The notes beneath the pieces were generated by a model that did no database searches, was not told where the DNA came from, and saw only the letters and a list, made by a program, of their open reading frames with translations. A DNA stretch of 64,000 nt. Source: Curvibacter cyanobacteriorum. GTDB taxonomy: Bacteria; Pseudomonadota; Gammaproteobacteria; Burkholderiales; Burkholderiaceae_C. This document shows, one piece after another, positions 27,463 to 36,968 of this stretch; positions within the stretch are counted from its first letter, which is position 1, and every line of letters starts with the position of its first letter. The stretch is from the NCBI RefSeq assembly GCF_028649475.1, contig NZ_JAQSIP010000001.1, forward strand, positions 124,001 through 188,000, given 5' to 3'. The position numbers and the translations under genes are program-made.

Positions 27463-28362
27463 TCAGGCCCAGCCGGGTTGCTGGAAGGCCTGCGCCAGGA
27501 AGTCAACCATGGCGCGCACCTTGCCCGACAGGTGTTTGCGGCTTGGGTAGACCACGTGGATGTCCAGGGGCGGGCGCTGGTACTGCGGCAGCACGGGCAC
27601 CAGATGACCTTGGCGCACGTCCTCACCGACCAAGAACGCCGGCTGCAGGATGATGCCCTGGTCCGCCAGCGCTGCCGCGCGGCAGGTGTCACCGCTGTTG
27701 GCCCAGAAGCGGGGTTTGACGGTGACCGTTTCACTGACGCCGTCGGCGGTTTCAAATGTCCAGGTGTCGCCCCAGGAGGCGTAGGAGTACGCCATCACGC
27801 TGTGCTGGGCCAGGTCTTGCAGGCTGCGGATGGGCTCGGCACGGGCCAGGTAACCGGGCGATGCACACAGCACCATGCGGTCGCTGGCCAGCCGCCGCGA
27901 CACCATCGAGGTGACCTGCAGGCGGCCAATGCGCACCGCCAGGTCATAGCCCTCATCGACCAGGTCGACCATGCGGTCGTTCAGGGTGATGTCCAGCTCC
28001 ACCTCGGGGTAGAGTTTGAGGAACTCGCCCCACAGCGGCGCCAGGTGCAGGTTGCCGAAGCTCAGCGGGGCGTTGATGCGCAAGCGGCCGGTGGGTTTGG
28101 CCGAGGTGGCGCTGGCTTCGGCATTGGCTTCGGCCAGGTCGTCGAGGATCTGCTTGCAACGCTCAAAGTACGAGGCACCGGAGTCCGTCAGCGACAGGCG
28201 TCGGGTGGTGCGGTTCAGCAGGCGGGTGCCCAACTGGCTTTCCAACTCGAGCACCAGGCGCGAGATCACCGCCTTGGACAGGTTCAGTCGGTCGGCGGCT
28301 TTGACAAAGCTGCCATGCTGGACCACGGCGGTGAAGGCTTCAATTTGTCGGAGTTGGTCCAT
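27463..28362 (-). CDS. LysR-family regulator
   Basis: 299 residues. The N-terminal winged HTH (IEAFTAVVQHGSFVKAADRLNLSKAVISRLVLELESQLG) is followed by the effector domain. The sequence resembles the CrgA/DsdC-like subgroup (RLRINAPLSFGNLHLAPLW). It is transcribed divergently from a dioxygenase-esterase pair, so those genes are its likely targets; an inverted repeat lies between them. Confidence 0.9.
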   Translation of the reverse strand: MDQLRQIEAFTAVVQHGSFVKAADRLNLSKAVISRLVLELESQLGTRLLNRTTRRLSLTDSGASYFERCKQILDDLAEANAEASATSAKPTGRLRINAPLSFGNLHLAPLWGEFLKLYPEVELDITLNDRMVDLVDEGYDLAVRIGRLQVTSMVSRRLASDRMVLCASPGYLARAEPIRSLQDLAQHSVMAYSYASWGDTWTFETADGVSETVTVKPRFWANSGDTCRAAALADQGIILQPAFLVGEDVRQGHLVPVLPQYQRPPLDIHVVYPSRKHLSGKVRAMVDFLAQAFQQPGWA

Positions 28363-28384
28363 GACAAGGGTCGGTTCAAAAGGT

Positions 28385-28415
28385 GATTGTCTTTATATCA
28401 AGAACAATCAATTGT
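28385..28415. promoter_or_regulatory. Candidate LysR operator in the divergent promoter region
   Basis: GATTGT and ACAATC form an inverted repeat 13 bases apart, and ACAATCAATTGT overlaps it as a palindrome around a CA centre. It is placed between the LysR gene and the dioxygenase, 61 bases before the latter's start. Binding is inferred only. Confidence 0.5.
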
Positions 28416-28475
28416 TTTAAGGGCGATTGGTTTCCGATCCCGTTCGGCCTAAAGTAGTTCCCAGGAGTTGAAATC

Positions 28476-29300
28476 ATGTCTGTCCAAGTCCCTTCGACCG
28501 CGGCGCGCCTGCCCGCCTTGTTTGTCTCGCACGGTGCCCCCTTGTTTGCCCTGGAGCCCGGCGAAACCGGCCCCGCTCTGCAGCAGTTGGGGCAGCGCCT
28601 GCGCGCCCAGGCGGGCCTGCAGGGCGTGGTGGTGATGTCGCCGCACTGGATGGCCCACGGCGTGCAGGTCATGACCGCCGCCCAGCCCGCCACCTGGCAC
28701 GACTTTGGCGGCTTCCCGAGGCCGCTGTATGCGCTGCAATACCCGGCACCGGGCGACCCGGCCTTGGCCGAACGCGTGCTCGGCCTGTTCAAGGCTGCGG
28801 GGCTGCCGGCCCAGGGCGATGCCAAGCGGCCGTTTGACCATGGGGCCTGGGTGCCGCTGATGCACCTGTTTCCGGAGGCCAACCTGCCTGTGGTGCAAGT
28901 GGCGCTGCCGGCCGACGCGGGGCCGGCCGAGGTGTTGGCCCTGGGGGCCGCGCTGGCACCGTTGCGTGACGAGGGCATCCTGGTGCTGGGCTCGGGCAGC
29001 ATGACCCACAACCTCAGCGAGTTCTTTGGCGGTGCGCGCGAGCCGGCGCCCTATGTGCTGGCGTTTGCGCGCTGGATCGAGGACGCGCTGAGCCGGGGCG
29101 ATGTGCCCGCGTTGCTCGACTACCGCCGCCGGGCCCCGCACGCCGAGCGGGCCCACCCCAGCGAGGACCACTTTTTGCCGCTGTTCTTTGCCCTGGGGGC
29201 GGCCGGGCCCGACGCCCGACCCGACTACGTGAGCCGCGAAGTCATGTACAGCATGCTGGCGATGGACGCCATGACCCTGCAGGAGCCCACCCATGTCTGA
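28476..29300 (+). CDS. DODA-type (class III) extradiol ring-cleavage dioxygenase
   Basis: 274 residues. The family, including YgiD and plant DOPA 4,5-dioxygenase, opens catechol rings with a non-haem metal. Likely ligands and acid/base residues are visible: SHGAP (His19), SPHW, FDHGAWVPLMHLFPEA and HPSEDHFLPL. GGAG precedes the ATG. The last 8 bases overlap the next gene. Substrate unknown, presumably a catechol-like aromatic; the divergent LysR gene suggests induction by it. Confidence 0.88.
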   Translation: MSVQVPSTAARLPALFVSHGAPLFALEPGETGPALQQLGQRLRAQAGLQGVVVMSPHWMAHGVQVMTAAQPATWHDFGGFPRPLYALQYPAPGDPALAERVLGLFKAAGLPAQGDAKRPFDHGAWVPLMHLFPEANLPVVQVALPADAGPAEVLALGAALAPLRDEGILVLGSGSMTHNLSEFFGGAREPAPYVLAFARWIEDALSRGDVPALLDYRRRAPHAERAHPSEDHFLPLFFALGAAGPDARPDYVSREVMYSMLAMDAMTLQEPTHV

Positions 29301-29976
29301 GGCCTTGGATCTGAACACCCTGGGCCTGAAGGCCCTCTACCGCCCCGCCGCCGCGGGCACGGCCCAGCCCTGGTTGCTGGTGTTGATGCATGGCGTGGGC
29401 AGCCACGAGGCTGACTTGTTTGCGCTGGCGCCCTGGGTGCCGCCGAACTTCCACCTGCTGAGCCTGCGCGCACCGTTCCCGCTGGGGCCGCAGTCCTTTG
29501 CCTGGTTCCAGTTTGATGTCCTGCCCAACGGCCAGCGTCAGATCCAGGCCGACCAGGAGGCCCACAGCCGGGCCCAGCTGGCGGAGGTGTTGGCCCAGGC
29601 GGCCCACCAGTTGCAACTGCCGGCCGAGCGCGTGGTGGTGGGGGGCTTCAGCCAGGGCGGCATCATGGGCCTGAGCCTGCTGCTGACCCGACCCCAAGAC
29701 CTGCGCGCGGCCCTGGTGATGCACAGCCGCTTGCTGCCCGAGGCGGTGGCCTTGCAAGCGCCCGCCGAGTCCCTGGCCGGGCGCAGCCTCTGGCTCAGCT
29801 ACGGCACCGAGGACGAGGTGCTGCCGCCTTCGCACACCCAGGCCATCGTGAACCATGTGCGGGCCTTGCCGATCGACTTGCAGGGGGCTGGCTTCCCCGG
29901 CGGTCACACCCTGAGCCGCCCCGAACTGGACGCGGTGTCCGGTTGGCTGGCGGCCTTGAGCCAGGCGCCGGCCTGA
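29293..29976 (+). CDS. Phospholipase/carboxylesterase-type alpha/beta-hydrolase
   Basis: 227 residues. Starts inside the dioxygenase gene (8-base overlap), so translation is coupled. LMHGVGSHEADLF (oxyanion), GGFSQGGIMG (nucleophile Ser about residue 122), GTEDEVLP (Asp) and GGHTLS (His) form the triad of the acyl-protein-thioesterase-like/YpfH family. It may hydrolyse an ester linked to the ring-cleavage substrate or product; this is inferred only from the coupling. Confidence 0.87.
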   Translation: MSEALDLNTLGLKALYRPAAAGTAQPWLLVLMHGVGSHEADLFALAPWVPPNFHLLSLRAPFPLGPQSFAWFQFDVLPNGQRQIQADQEAHSRAQLAEVLAQAAHQLQLPAERVVVGGFSQGGIMGLSLLLTRPQDLRAALVMHSRLLPEAVALQAPAESLAGRSLWLSYGTEDEVLPPSHTQAIVNHVRALPIDLQGAGFPGGHTLSRPELDAVSGWLAALSQAPA

Positions 29977-30005
29977 GGTCCAAGGCGACCGTCGTTGAGC
30001 GCCGT

Positions 30006-30899
30006 TCAGGCGCGGTGATCGGGAATCGCTTCGCGCCTGAAGAACGCGTCGTACAGCCGCAGCACGGTCGGGAACGCCTCGGAAAAGCGCGCCCGGTTCA
30101 CAAAATAGGCCTCGCCAGCCACGGCATAGAACTCGTCCAGTGCCTCGGCCGCGTAAGGGTCCAGCCAGGGCTCGGCCTGGCCGAAGCGTTCGGCCCGGAT
30201 CACCTGCTCGCGAAAGTCCTGCCAGGCGGGGGTCAGGACGTCAAACCAGGCGGCCCGTGCCGCCCGGGCGCTGCGGTGGCCCAAAAAACCCGCGGGCAGG
30301 GGCGGGCAGCCATCGGCCTCCCCATCGGCCAGGTCGATCTTGTGCAGGAACTCATGGATCACCACGTTGTAGCCTTGCTCGGCGGAGTGCGGGGCCTCGG
30401 CCACATCGGGCCAGGACAGCATCACCGGGCCACCGTGCATGGCTTCGCCGGCCAGTTCCTCGTGCCATTCGTGCACCACCCCATCCTCGTCAACATGCTC
30501 ACGCTGCGCCAGGGCCACGCCCGGGTGCAGCACGATGCCGACAAAGTCACCGTACCAGGCTTGCACCGGCTCGGGTTGTGCGGGGCCCAGGTGCAGCAGG
30601 GGCAGGCAGGCCTGCTGTGCCACGGCCAGAGCCATGGTGTCGTCCACCACCAGGCCGTGGGCACCATGGAATTCTTTCTGGTGCAAGAACTGGCCGCAGT
30701 GCTGGCGCAGGCGCTGCTGTTCGGCCGGGTTCAGGCCGTGCAGAAAGCCATGCGAGTCCCAGACGCTCTGCCAGAGCGCATCGGGCAGGGGCGGGGGCTC
30801 GAAGGGGCGGCGGGCGGCGGTCGGGGCTTGGCCCCACCAGCGCCGCAACCGGGCCCAGAGCCCGTGAGGGGCTGGGGGCGGGGGCGGGGCCGCGTTCAT
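30006..30899 (-). CDS. mtfA: MtfA-like zinc peptidase
   Basis: 297 residues beginning at 30899 (MNAAPPPPPAPHG); its first four bases overlap the lpxH stop. The metal motif HEFLH near residue 180 matches MtfA's HExxH, followed by Asp/Glu ligands and YFVNRARFSEAFP. E. coli MtfA is a cytosolic aminopeptidase that binds the repressor Mlc; that partnership is not implied here. Last gene of the minus-strand envelope/folding operon. Confidence 0.85.
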   Translation of the reverse strand: MNAAPPPPPAPHGLWARLRRWWGQAPTAARRPFEPPPLPDALWQSVWDSHGFLHGLNPAEQQRLRQHCGQFLHQKEFHGAHGLVVDDTMALAVAQQACLPLLHLGPAQPEPVQAWYGDFVGIVLHPGVALAQREHVDEDGVVHEWHEELAGEAMHGGPVMLSWPDVAEAPHSAEQGYNVVIHEFLHKIDLADGEADGCPPLPAGFLGHRSARAARAAWFDVLTPAWQDFREQVIRAERFGQAEPWLDPYAAEALDEFYAVAGEAYFVNRARFSEAFPTVLRLYDAFFRREAIPDHRA

Positions 30900-31726
30900 G
30901 GGGCGGCGTGGGCCGGTGGGGCCGTTGCCACGGCCGCGTCGGTGGCCGCGGCCGGGCTCAGGCGCTGGAAGGCCCCGCTCGACAGGTCCAGGCGCAGCAC
31001 TTCGGCGCGCGCCGGGGCCTGGTCCAGCGCCCAGTCGCTGAGCACCACGCGTTGCAGGCCCTGGCCCAGATCGTGGTTGCGTGGGCGGTGCGTGTGGCCG
31101 TGGATCAGCGTGGGCGCCTCGGCCCTGTGCAGCCATTGGCGGCAGGCGGCGGCATCCAGATCGGCATAGACCGCGCCCGATCGCTTGCGGGCCTCGCTGT
31201 CTTGCCGCAGTTGGCGCGCAAAGGCCTGGCGCTCGGCCAGTGGGCGGTGCAGAAACGCCTGCTGCCAGTCATGGCGGCGGACCTGGGCCCGAAAACGGAG
31301 GTAGTCGTGGTCGTCGAGGCACAGCGCGTCGCCGTGGCTCAGCAACCAGGCGGCACCGCTGGGGCTGCGCAGGCAGGTGGGGTCGCTCAGCGGGTGCAGG
31401 CCGCAGGCCGCCAAAAAGCGGGAGCCGACCAGAAAGTCGCGGTTGCCGGCCATGAAGTACACCGGTCGGCGCTGGCTGGCCTGCTGCAGCACAGCCTGGC
31501 AATGGGCCTCGAAGCTGCCTGGGGTCACCGCATCGTCGCCCACCCACACCTCAAAGATGTCGCCCAGCAACAGCACCGCATCGGCCGAGGTGTGCAGCAG
31601 GCAGTGCCGCCAGGCCTCGAAGGTCACGGGTTCGCTGACGTGCAGGTGCAGGTCCGAGATGAAATCGACCGTGCGCCAGCCCGAGGGTGCGTCAAGCACC
31701 ACAGGCCGGGGCACGGTCGCGGTCAT
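30896..31726 (-). CDS. lpxH: UDP-2,3-diacylglucosamine diphosphatase
   Basis: 276 residues. Calcineurin-like phosphoesterase with the full metal set: ISDLHLH, LLGDIFEVWVGDD, GNRDFLVG, LLSHGDALC and HGHTHRP. LpxH hydrolyses UDP-2,3-diacylglucosamine to lipid X at the inner membrane in lipid A synthesis. The N-terminus is extended by about 15 residues relative to E. coli, and there is an Ala-rich tail (ATDAAVATAPPAHAAP). It lies 19 bases downstream of ppiB. Confidence 0.93.
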   Translation of the reverse strand: MTATVPRPVVLDAPSGWRTVDFISDLHLHVSEPVTFEAWRHCLLHTSADAVLLLGDIFEVWVGDDAVTPGSFEAHCQAVLQQASQRRPVYFMAGNRDFLVGSRFLAACGLHPLSDPTCLRSPSGAAWLLSHGDALCLDDHDYLRFRAQVRRHDWQQAFLHRPLAERQAFARQLRQDSEARKRSGAVYADLDAAACRQWLHRAEAPTLIHGHTHRPRNHDLGQGLQRVVLSDWALDQAPARAEVLRLDLSSGAFQRLSPAAATDAAVATAPPAHAAP

Positions 31727-31745
31727 GGTCAGGGCGAGCCGGCGC

Positions 31746-32252
31746 TTACAGCGCCACAGCCTTTTCGATCACCACGTCGTCCTTCGGCACGTCGTCGTGG
31801 AAGCCCTTGCGGCCGGTCTTGACAGCCTTGATCTTGTCCACCACGTCGGTGCCGCTGACCACCTTGCCGAACACGGCATAGCCCCAGCCCGAAGCGGTGG
31901 GGGCGGTGTGGTTCAGGAAGCCGTTGTCGGCCACGTTGATGAAGAACTGAGCGGTGGCCGAGTGCGGTGCGTTGGTGCGCGCCATGGCCACGGTGTAGTT
32001 GGCGTTCTTCAGGCCGTTGTTGGCTTCGTTGTCGATCGGGGCGTCGGTGGGCTTTTGTTCCATGCCGGGGGCGAAGCCGCCGCCCTGGATCATGAAGCCG
32101 GGGATCACGCGGTGGAAGATGGTCTTGTCGTAGTGGCCCTTTTTGACGTAGTTGAGGAAGTTCTCAACCGACTTGGGGGCCTTTTCGGCGTCCAGTTCCA
32201 GCGTGATGACGCCGTAGTCCACGATGTGCAGTTCGACTTGGGGGTTGCTCAT
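31746..32252 (-). CDS. ppiB: Cytoplasmic peptidyl-prolyl cis-trans isomerase, cyclophilin type
   Basis: 168 residues, no signal peptide. Cyclophilin motifs [28 protein letters not shown] and [18 protein letters not shown] are all present, including the catalytic Arg of FHR. It accelerates proline isomerisation during folding in the cytoplasm. It is 18 bases downstream of a paralogue with a signal peptide, evidently from a tandem duplication. Confidence 0.94.
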   Translation of the reverse strand: MSNPQVELHIVDYGVITLELDAEKAPKSVENFLNYVKKGHYDKTIFHRVIPGFMIQGGGFAPGMEQKPTDAPIDNEANNGLKNANYTVAMARTNAPHSATAQFFINVADNGFLNHTAPTASGWGYAVFGKVVSGTDVVDKIKAVKTGRKGFHDDVPKDDVVIEKAVAL

Positions 32253-32270
32253 AAAAATCCTTGCTTGGGT

Positions 32271-32864
32271 TTACTTGATCTGGGTGGCGGCGGTGATGGT
32301 GACGGCACTCACGGGCACGTTTTGGTGCGGGCCCTTGTTGCCGGTGGGCACAGCCTTGATCTTGTCGACCACATCCATGCCACTGACCACCTTGCCGAAC
32401 ACGGCATAGCCGTAGCCGTCCGGGTTGGGGGCGTTGAGCATGGGGTTGTCCACCACGTTGATGAAGAACTGGGCCGTGGCCGAGTTCGGGTTGCCGGTGC
32501 GGGCCATGGCAATGGTGCCCCGGTCATTCTTGAGGCCGCCCGAGGTCTCGAGCGGGATCGGGCTGCGGGTCGCCTTCTGGGTCATGTCGGCCGTGAAGCC
32601 ACCGCCCTGGATCATGAAGTTGCCCATGACGCGGTGGAACACCGTGCCTTCGTAGTGCTTGTCCTTGACGTACTGCAGGAAGTTGTCGACCGTCTTGGGG
32701 GCCTTGTCGGGGTACAGCTCCAGCACGATGTCGCCAGCACTGGTGCTCAGCTTGACCTGGGGGGCCGTCTGGGCTTGGGCCAGACCCACGCTCAGGGCCA
32801 GGGCGCTTGCCAGGGCCGAGCCGATCAGGGCACGGCGGGCAGGCCAAAGGGGGCTCAGCTTCAT
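32271..32864 (-). CDS. ppiA: Periplasmic peptidyl-prolyl cis-trans isomerase, cyclophilin type
   Basis: 197 residues. Signal peptide ending LAQAQT (about residue 32). The cyclophilin core keeps [15 protein letters not shown] and [13 protein letters not shown]. Exported PpiA catalyses prolyl isomerisation in the periplasm. The start overlaps the stop of the L,D-transpeptidase gene by four bases. Confidence 0.94.
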   Translation of the reverse strand: MKLSPLWPARRALIGSALASALALSVGLAQAQTAPQVKLSTSAGDIVLELYPDKAPKTVDNFLQYVKDKHYEGTVFHRVMGNFMIQGGGFTADMTQKATRSPIPLETSGGLKNDRGTIAMARTGNPNSATAQFFINVVDNPMLNAPNPDGYGYAVFGKVVSGMDVVDKIKAVPTGNKGPHQNVPVSAVTITAATQIK

Positions 32865-34126
32865 CCAATCACTCCTTCAAAAAAGATTCGCCATTGCTGG
32901 CCTTGGCGTAGCCAATACTGGCGCTTGGTGGTGCCGCGCTTGCTGCCAGCCACCAGTTCGCCGAAGGTTACCACCATGGTCTCGGCGCTGTCGGACCAGC
33001 GCAGCAGCGACAGGTCTTTGATCTCCAGGCTGCGACCCGCGGCTTGTTTGATTTCCTGCTGCAGCGACGGTGTCCATTCGGCCAGGCTCTTGCCGTAGCT
33101 GTTGAAGTCGGGCGTGTAGTAGCCCAGCAAACGCGGCACATCGCCGGCCGCCTTGGCCGCTTGCCAGGCATTGAAGGCGTCTTCAAAGCCCTTGCTGGCG
33201 CTGCGCGCCTGCGCCTGCGGCACCCACTGCAGGCTGGACGCGATCACCACCGGCGTGCTGCGCACCTCCACCGTGGTGAGCAGGCGCTGCAGGTCGGGGT
33301 TGGCCATGACCACGCAGCCGTCGGTGGACTGCGGTGCGCGCGCGAACTGCGACGGCGGCGTGCCGTGCAGCCAGATGCCGCTGCCGGTCTTGCCGCGTCG
33401 GCTGTCATACGGGTTGGGGTAGTTGATCGGCAGGGCGCCCGCGCCGTAGAAGTCTTTCAGCGTGCGTGGGTCCAGGTTGCTGGTGATGAAGTAGACCCCG
33501 AGCGGGGTGCGCTGGTCGCCTTCAGCGCCTTTCTCGATGCCCAGCTTGCCGACGGAGATGTAGTAGTCGGCGACCAGTTTCATGCCCTGCGGGCCGTTCT
33601 CAAACAGGTACAGGCGGGCACGCGACGTGTCCACCGCGATTGCGTGGCGCTGGCGGGCCGACAGCGAGACAAACTGGCTTGGCACGGTCTGCGCGGGCGG
33701 GCGCTCGCTGAGGGCCTTGAGGCGCAGACGGGCTTCGTCACGCAGGTCCTTGAGCTGGGCTTCGGCAGCGCGTGCCAGGGTGTCGGGCACGTCACCGGCG
33801 GCCCGCACGGGGCGGGTTTGCGCCGACAGCAGGTCGCCATGCACCAGTTGGGCCAGCTGGAAGTTGGGGTGCTCGCGCACCAGGGCGTCGGCCAGGCGCA
33901 GCGCCTCGCGGGTGCGTGCCGCGCCGATCAAGCGGTAGATTTCAATCAGGCGCGCCTCGGCTTGCCCGTCACGCAGTGTGCCGTTGGGCTGGGCCGCCTG
34001 GTGGGGCGCAGCGGCTTTGGCACGCGGTTGGGCCGCCTGGGCCGGCAGGCCGAGCAGGCCCCCGCCGAGCAGCAAGCCGCCAGCGATTCGGAGCAGCCAG
34101 TGGGGAGCTGAGAGAGATCGATTCAT
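32861..34126 (-). CDS. L,D-transpeptidase (YkuD domain) with C-terminal NTF2-like domain
   Basis: 421 residues. Signal peptide to about residue 32 (LPAQAAQ), then an alpha-helical repeat-like region to ~140, then YkuD ([26 protein letters not shown] ... GIWLHGT). The catalytic motif reads STDGCVVM: Cys is present, but the His of the usual SHGC motif is replaced by Asp. The last ~110 residues ([28 protein letters not shown]) resemble an NTF2/SnoaL-like domain. It would modify peptidoglycan cross-links or tether proteins in the periplasm. Confidence 0.85.
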   Translation of the reverse strand: MNRSLSAPHWLLRIAGGLLLGGGLLGLPAQAAQPRAKAAAPHQAAQPNGTLRDGQAEARLIEIYRLIGAARTREALRLADALVREHPNFQLAQLVHGDLLSAQTRPVRAAGDVPDTLARAAEAQLKDLRDEARLRLKALSERPPAQTVPSQFVSLSARQRHAIAVDTSRARLYLFENGPQGMKLVADYYISVGKLGIEKGAEGDQRTPLGVYFITSNLDPRTLKDFYGAGALPINYPNPYDSRRGKTGSGIWLHGTPPSQFARAPQSTDGCVVMANPDLQRLLTTVEVRSTPVVIASSLQWVPQAQARSASKGFEDAFNAWQAAKAAGDVPRLLGYYTPDFNSYGKSLAEWTPSLQQEIKQAAGRSLEIKDLSLLRWSDSAETMVVTFGELVAGSKRGTTKRQYWLRQGQQWRIFFEGVIG

Positions 34127-34214
34127 GGTTGCAAGCCGGGCCCACGCCGCCCGGGCCGACAGCCCTGCAAGCGGCAGGAGGCGGGCGCAGACGTCACCAG
34201 GGCCCGAAGGTCGA

Positions 34215-35333
34215 TCAGCCGCCGGTGGACTCGCGCACGATCACCCAGCGGTCCCCGGCCTTCACGAGGTCCAGGGTCTTGCGGCTGGCCACGTTGAGGG
34301 TGTCAGCGCTGTACTCTTGGCGAAATCGGGCCGTGGCCTTGCCCCCGGAGACGCTGACCGACAGGTCTTGCAGCTTGACGCTGATGCGGGCCTTGCCCAG
34401 GATGCGGGCCCGGCGCTCCTCTTCCCAGGCCTTGCGGTTCATCTTGCCCGGCGGATCAAAGTCCTTGCCGTAGGCCGCCAAGTAGGCCGACACATCGCGG
34501 GCCGACCACACCGTGGCCCAGTGGCGCACGGCGGCTTCAACGTCTTTTTCGGCGCCGCTGGCCCCGCTGGCGGCGGGTGCCGCGGGCGCGGGGGCCGGGG
34601 CCGCGGTGGCAGCAGGGGCCGGCGCGGGCGTCGGGGCGGCGGCCGGCGCCGCGCTCGGAGCGGGGGCCGGGCTGGGGGCCGCCGCAGCCGGGGCCGGCGC
34701 GGGTGTGGGGGCCGGTGCTGGTGCTGGTGCGGGCTTCGGCGCTGCGGCCACAGGGGCCGGCGCCGGCGCTGGGGTCGGTGTGGCGGGCTTGGCGCCCGGT
34801 TTGCCGGTCGGCGTGAACAGGTCGCGGATCAGCGCCAGCTTGGGTTGGATGGCCGCGGTGTTGGAGCTGTCGAGCTGCAAGGCCTTGCTGTAGGCCTGGC
34901 TGGCGAGCTTGGCGTACACGTCGCCCAGGTTCTCGTGGGCGGTGGCGTAGCTCGGGTTGGTGCGGATCGCCATCTCGAGGGCGGTGCGCGCCTTGTCGTA
35001 CTGGTTCTGGCTGGCGTAGAGCACGGCCAGGTTGTTGTAAGGCTCGGGCAGCTCGGGGAACTCTTGCGTCAGCGCCGTGAAGGTGTTGATGGCGTCGTTG
35101 GGCTTGCCTGCCTCCGACTGGATCACACCCTTGATGAAGCGCATCTGGGGGTCTTTGGGCTTGCCGGCCAGGTACTGGTCGGCACGGGCCAGGGCCTCGG
35201 AGGTCTTGCCGGCCCGCAGCAGCTGGGTCACGTCACCGTAGTCGTCGGCGTGAACCCCGAAGGAGGCCCCCATCAGGGCGGCCAAAGCCAACATTCGAAG
35301 TCGGGCGGGAACGGTGCAGCGAGCTAGGGTCAT
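34215..35333 (-). CDS. Exported TPR protein with Ala/Pro-rich linker
   Basis: 372 residues. A signal sequence ends near FGVHADD (about residue 30). About four tetratricopeptide units follow ([86 protein letters not shown]). Next is a ~75-residue Ala/Pro linker (codons at about 34577-34795), then a C-terminal NTF2-like domain ([28 protein letters not shown]) similar to the tail of the downstream L,D-transpeptidase. First gene of the operon; a scaffold for envelope assembly is plausible. Confidence 0.84.
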   Translation of the reverse strand: MTLARCTVPARLRMLALAALMGASFGVHADDYGDVTQLLRAGKTSEALARADQYLAGKPKDPQMRFIKGVIQSEAGKPNDAINTFTALTQEFPELPEPYNNLAVLYASQNQYDKARTALEMAIRTNPSYATAHENLGDVYAKLASQAYSKALQLDSSNTAAIQPKLALIRDLFTPTGKPGAKPATPTPAPAPAPVAAAPKPAPAPAPAPTPAPAPAAAAPSPAPAPSAAPAAAPTPAPAPAATAAPAPAPAAPAASGASGAEKDVEAAVRHWATVWSARDVSAYLAAYGKDFDPPGKMNRKAWEEERRARILGKARISVKLQDLSVSVSGGKATARFRQEYSADTLNVASRKTLDLVKAGDRWVIVRESTGG

Positions 35334-35517
35334 GGAGCCTCGTGGGGTTTGCGCGATGGCAAGCGCGGACAGGGGCGCTTATACTGGAGCGGATTGTAGC
35401 CGAGGGGTACAGCCGATTTGTATCGCGATCTGCGGCGCTGCACCACCCCCTTCTTCCTGTTTTTCTGAGCTTGTCCGGCCCCTCGGGTCGAGGCAGCGCT
35501 GTCTGTCAAAAAAGTCA

Positions 35518-36897
35518 ATGAGCCTGCGCATTTACAACACGCTGACGCGTGATCTGCAAGCGTTTTCCCCGATCGAGCCTGGGCATGTTCGCATGTACGT
35601 CTGCGGCATGACCGTGTACGACCTCTGCCACCTCGGGCACGCCCGTTCCATGGTGGCTTTTGACGTCGTTCAGCGCTGGTTGCGCACTTCTGGGTTTCGC
35701 GTCACTTATGTGCGAAACATCACGGACATTGACGACAAAATCATCCGCCGCGCGGTCGAGAACGGCGAAACCATCCGGTCGCTGACCGACCGCATGATCG
35801 ATGCCCTGCACCAGGACGCCGACGCCCTGGGGGTGGAGCGCCCCACCCACGAGCCCCGCGCCACCGAGTACGTGCCCCAGATGCTGAGCATGATCTCGCG
35901 CCTGGAGGCCAAGGGCCTGGCCTACCGGTCGGCTCAGGGGGATGTGAACTACGCGGTGCGCAAGTTCCCCCACTACGGCCGCCTCAGCGGCAAGTCGCTT
36001 GACGAACTGCGGGCCGGCGAGCGCGTGGCCGTCAACGACGGCAAGGACGACCCGCTGGACCCGGTGCTCTGGAAGAGCGCCAAGGCCTCCGAGCCCGAGG
36101 ACGCCAAGTGGGACAGCGACTACGGTGCAGGCCGACCGGGCTGGCACATCGAGTGCTCGGCCATGGCCTGCGACCTGTTGGGTGAGACGTTTGACATCCA
36201 TGGCGGCGGTGCCGACCTGCAGTTTCCGCACCATGAAACCGAGATCGCCCAGAGCGAAGGTGCCAGCGGCAAGACCTTCGTCAACACCTGGATGCACAAC
36301 GGTTTCATCAACATCGACAACGAGAAGATGTCCAAGAGCCTGGGCAACTTCTTCACGATCCGCGATGTGCTGAAGGCGTTTGACGCCGAGACGGTGCGTT
36401 TCTTTGTGGTGCGCTCGCATTACCGCAGCCCGCTGAACTACAGCGATGCCCACCTGCAAGACGCGCGCAATGCGCTGCGTCGCCTGTACACCGCGCTGGA
36501 CGCAGTGGCCGCGGCGCCGGCGTCGGCCATCGACTGGAGCGGTCCGTACGCGGCGCGTTTCAAGGCCGCCATGGACGAGGACTTTGGCACCCCCGAAGCC
36601 GTGGCAGTGTTGTTTGACCTGGCCACCGAAGTCAACAAGAGCCGCTCGGCCGAATTGGCGGCGCTGTTGCGCGCGCTGGGCGGTTGCTTGGGCTTGCTGC
36701 AAGGCGACCCCAAGGCCTTCCTGCAAGCTGGCGCCAGCTTGGATGACGCGGCCATCCAGCAGTTGATCCTGCAACGGGCCGAGGCCAAGAAGGCCAAGAA
36801 CTTCGCCGAGGCCGACCGCATTCGCCAGGACCTGCTGGCGCAGGGCATCGTGCTCAAGGATGGTCCGGACGGCACGCGTTGGGAGATGGCCTCGTGA
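35518..36897 (+). CDS. cysS: Cysteinyl-tRNA synthetase
   Basis: 459 residues from the ATG at 35518 (MSLRIYNTL). [16 protein letters not shown] holds the HIGH variant and a zinc ligand Cys; other zinc ligands are in WHIECSAMA and [15 protein letters not shown] is intact. It charges tRNA-Cys with cysteine. The gene is divergent from the TPR operon and first of a run with a glycosylase and accA. Confidence 0.97.
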   Translation: MSLRIYNTLTRDLQAFSPIEPGHVRMYVCGMTVYDLCHLGHARSMVAFDVVQRWLRTSGFRVTYVRNITDIDDKIIRRAVENGETIRSLTDRMIDALHQDADALGVERPTHEPRATEYVPQMLSMISRLEAKGLAYRSAQGDVNYAVRKFPHYGRLSGKSLDELRAGERVAVNDGKDDPLDPVLWKSAKASEPEDAKWDSDYGAGRPGWHIECSAMACDLLGETFDIHGGGADLQFPHHETEIAQSEGASGKTFVNTWMHNGFINIDNEKMSKSLGNFFTIRDVLKAFDAETVRFFVVRSHYRSPLNYSDAHLQDARNALRRLYTALDAVAAAPASAIDWSGPYAARFKAAMDEDFGTPEAVAVLFDLATEVNKSRSAELAALLRALGGCLGLLQGDPKAFLQAGASLDDAAIQQLILQRAEAKKAKNFAEADRIRQDLLAQGIVLKDGPDGTRWEMAS

Positions 36898-36968
36898 TGG
36901 CGCATCGCTCTGTCACGCGCCGTGGGGCGATTGGGTTAGCGCTGTCCAAAGCAGGGAACGCCTGAGCC

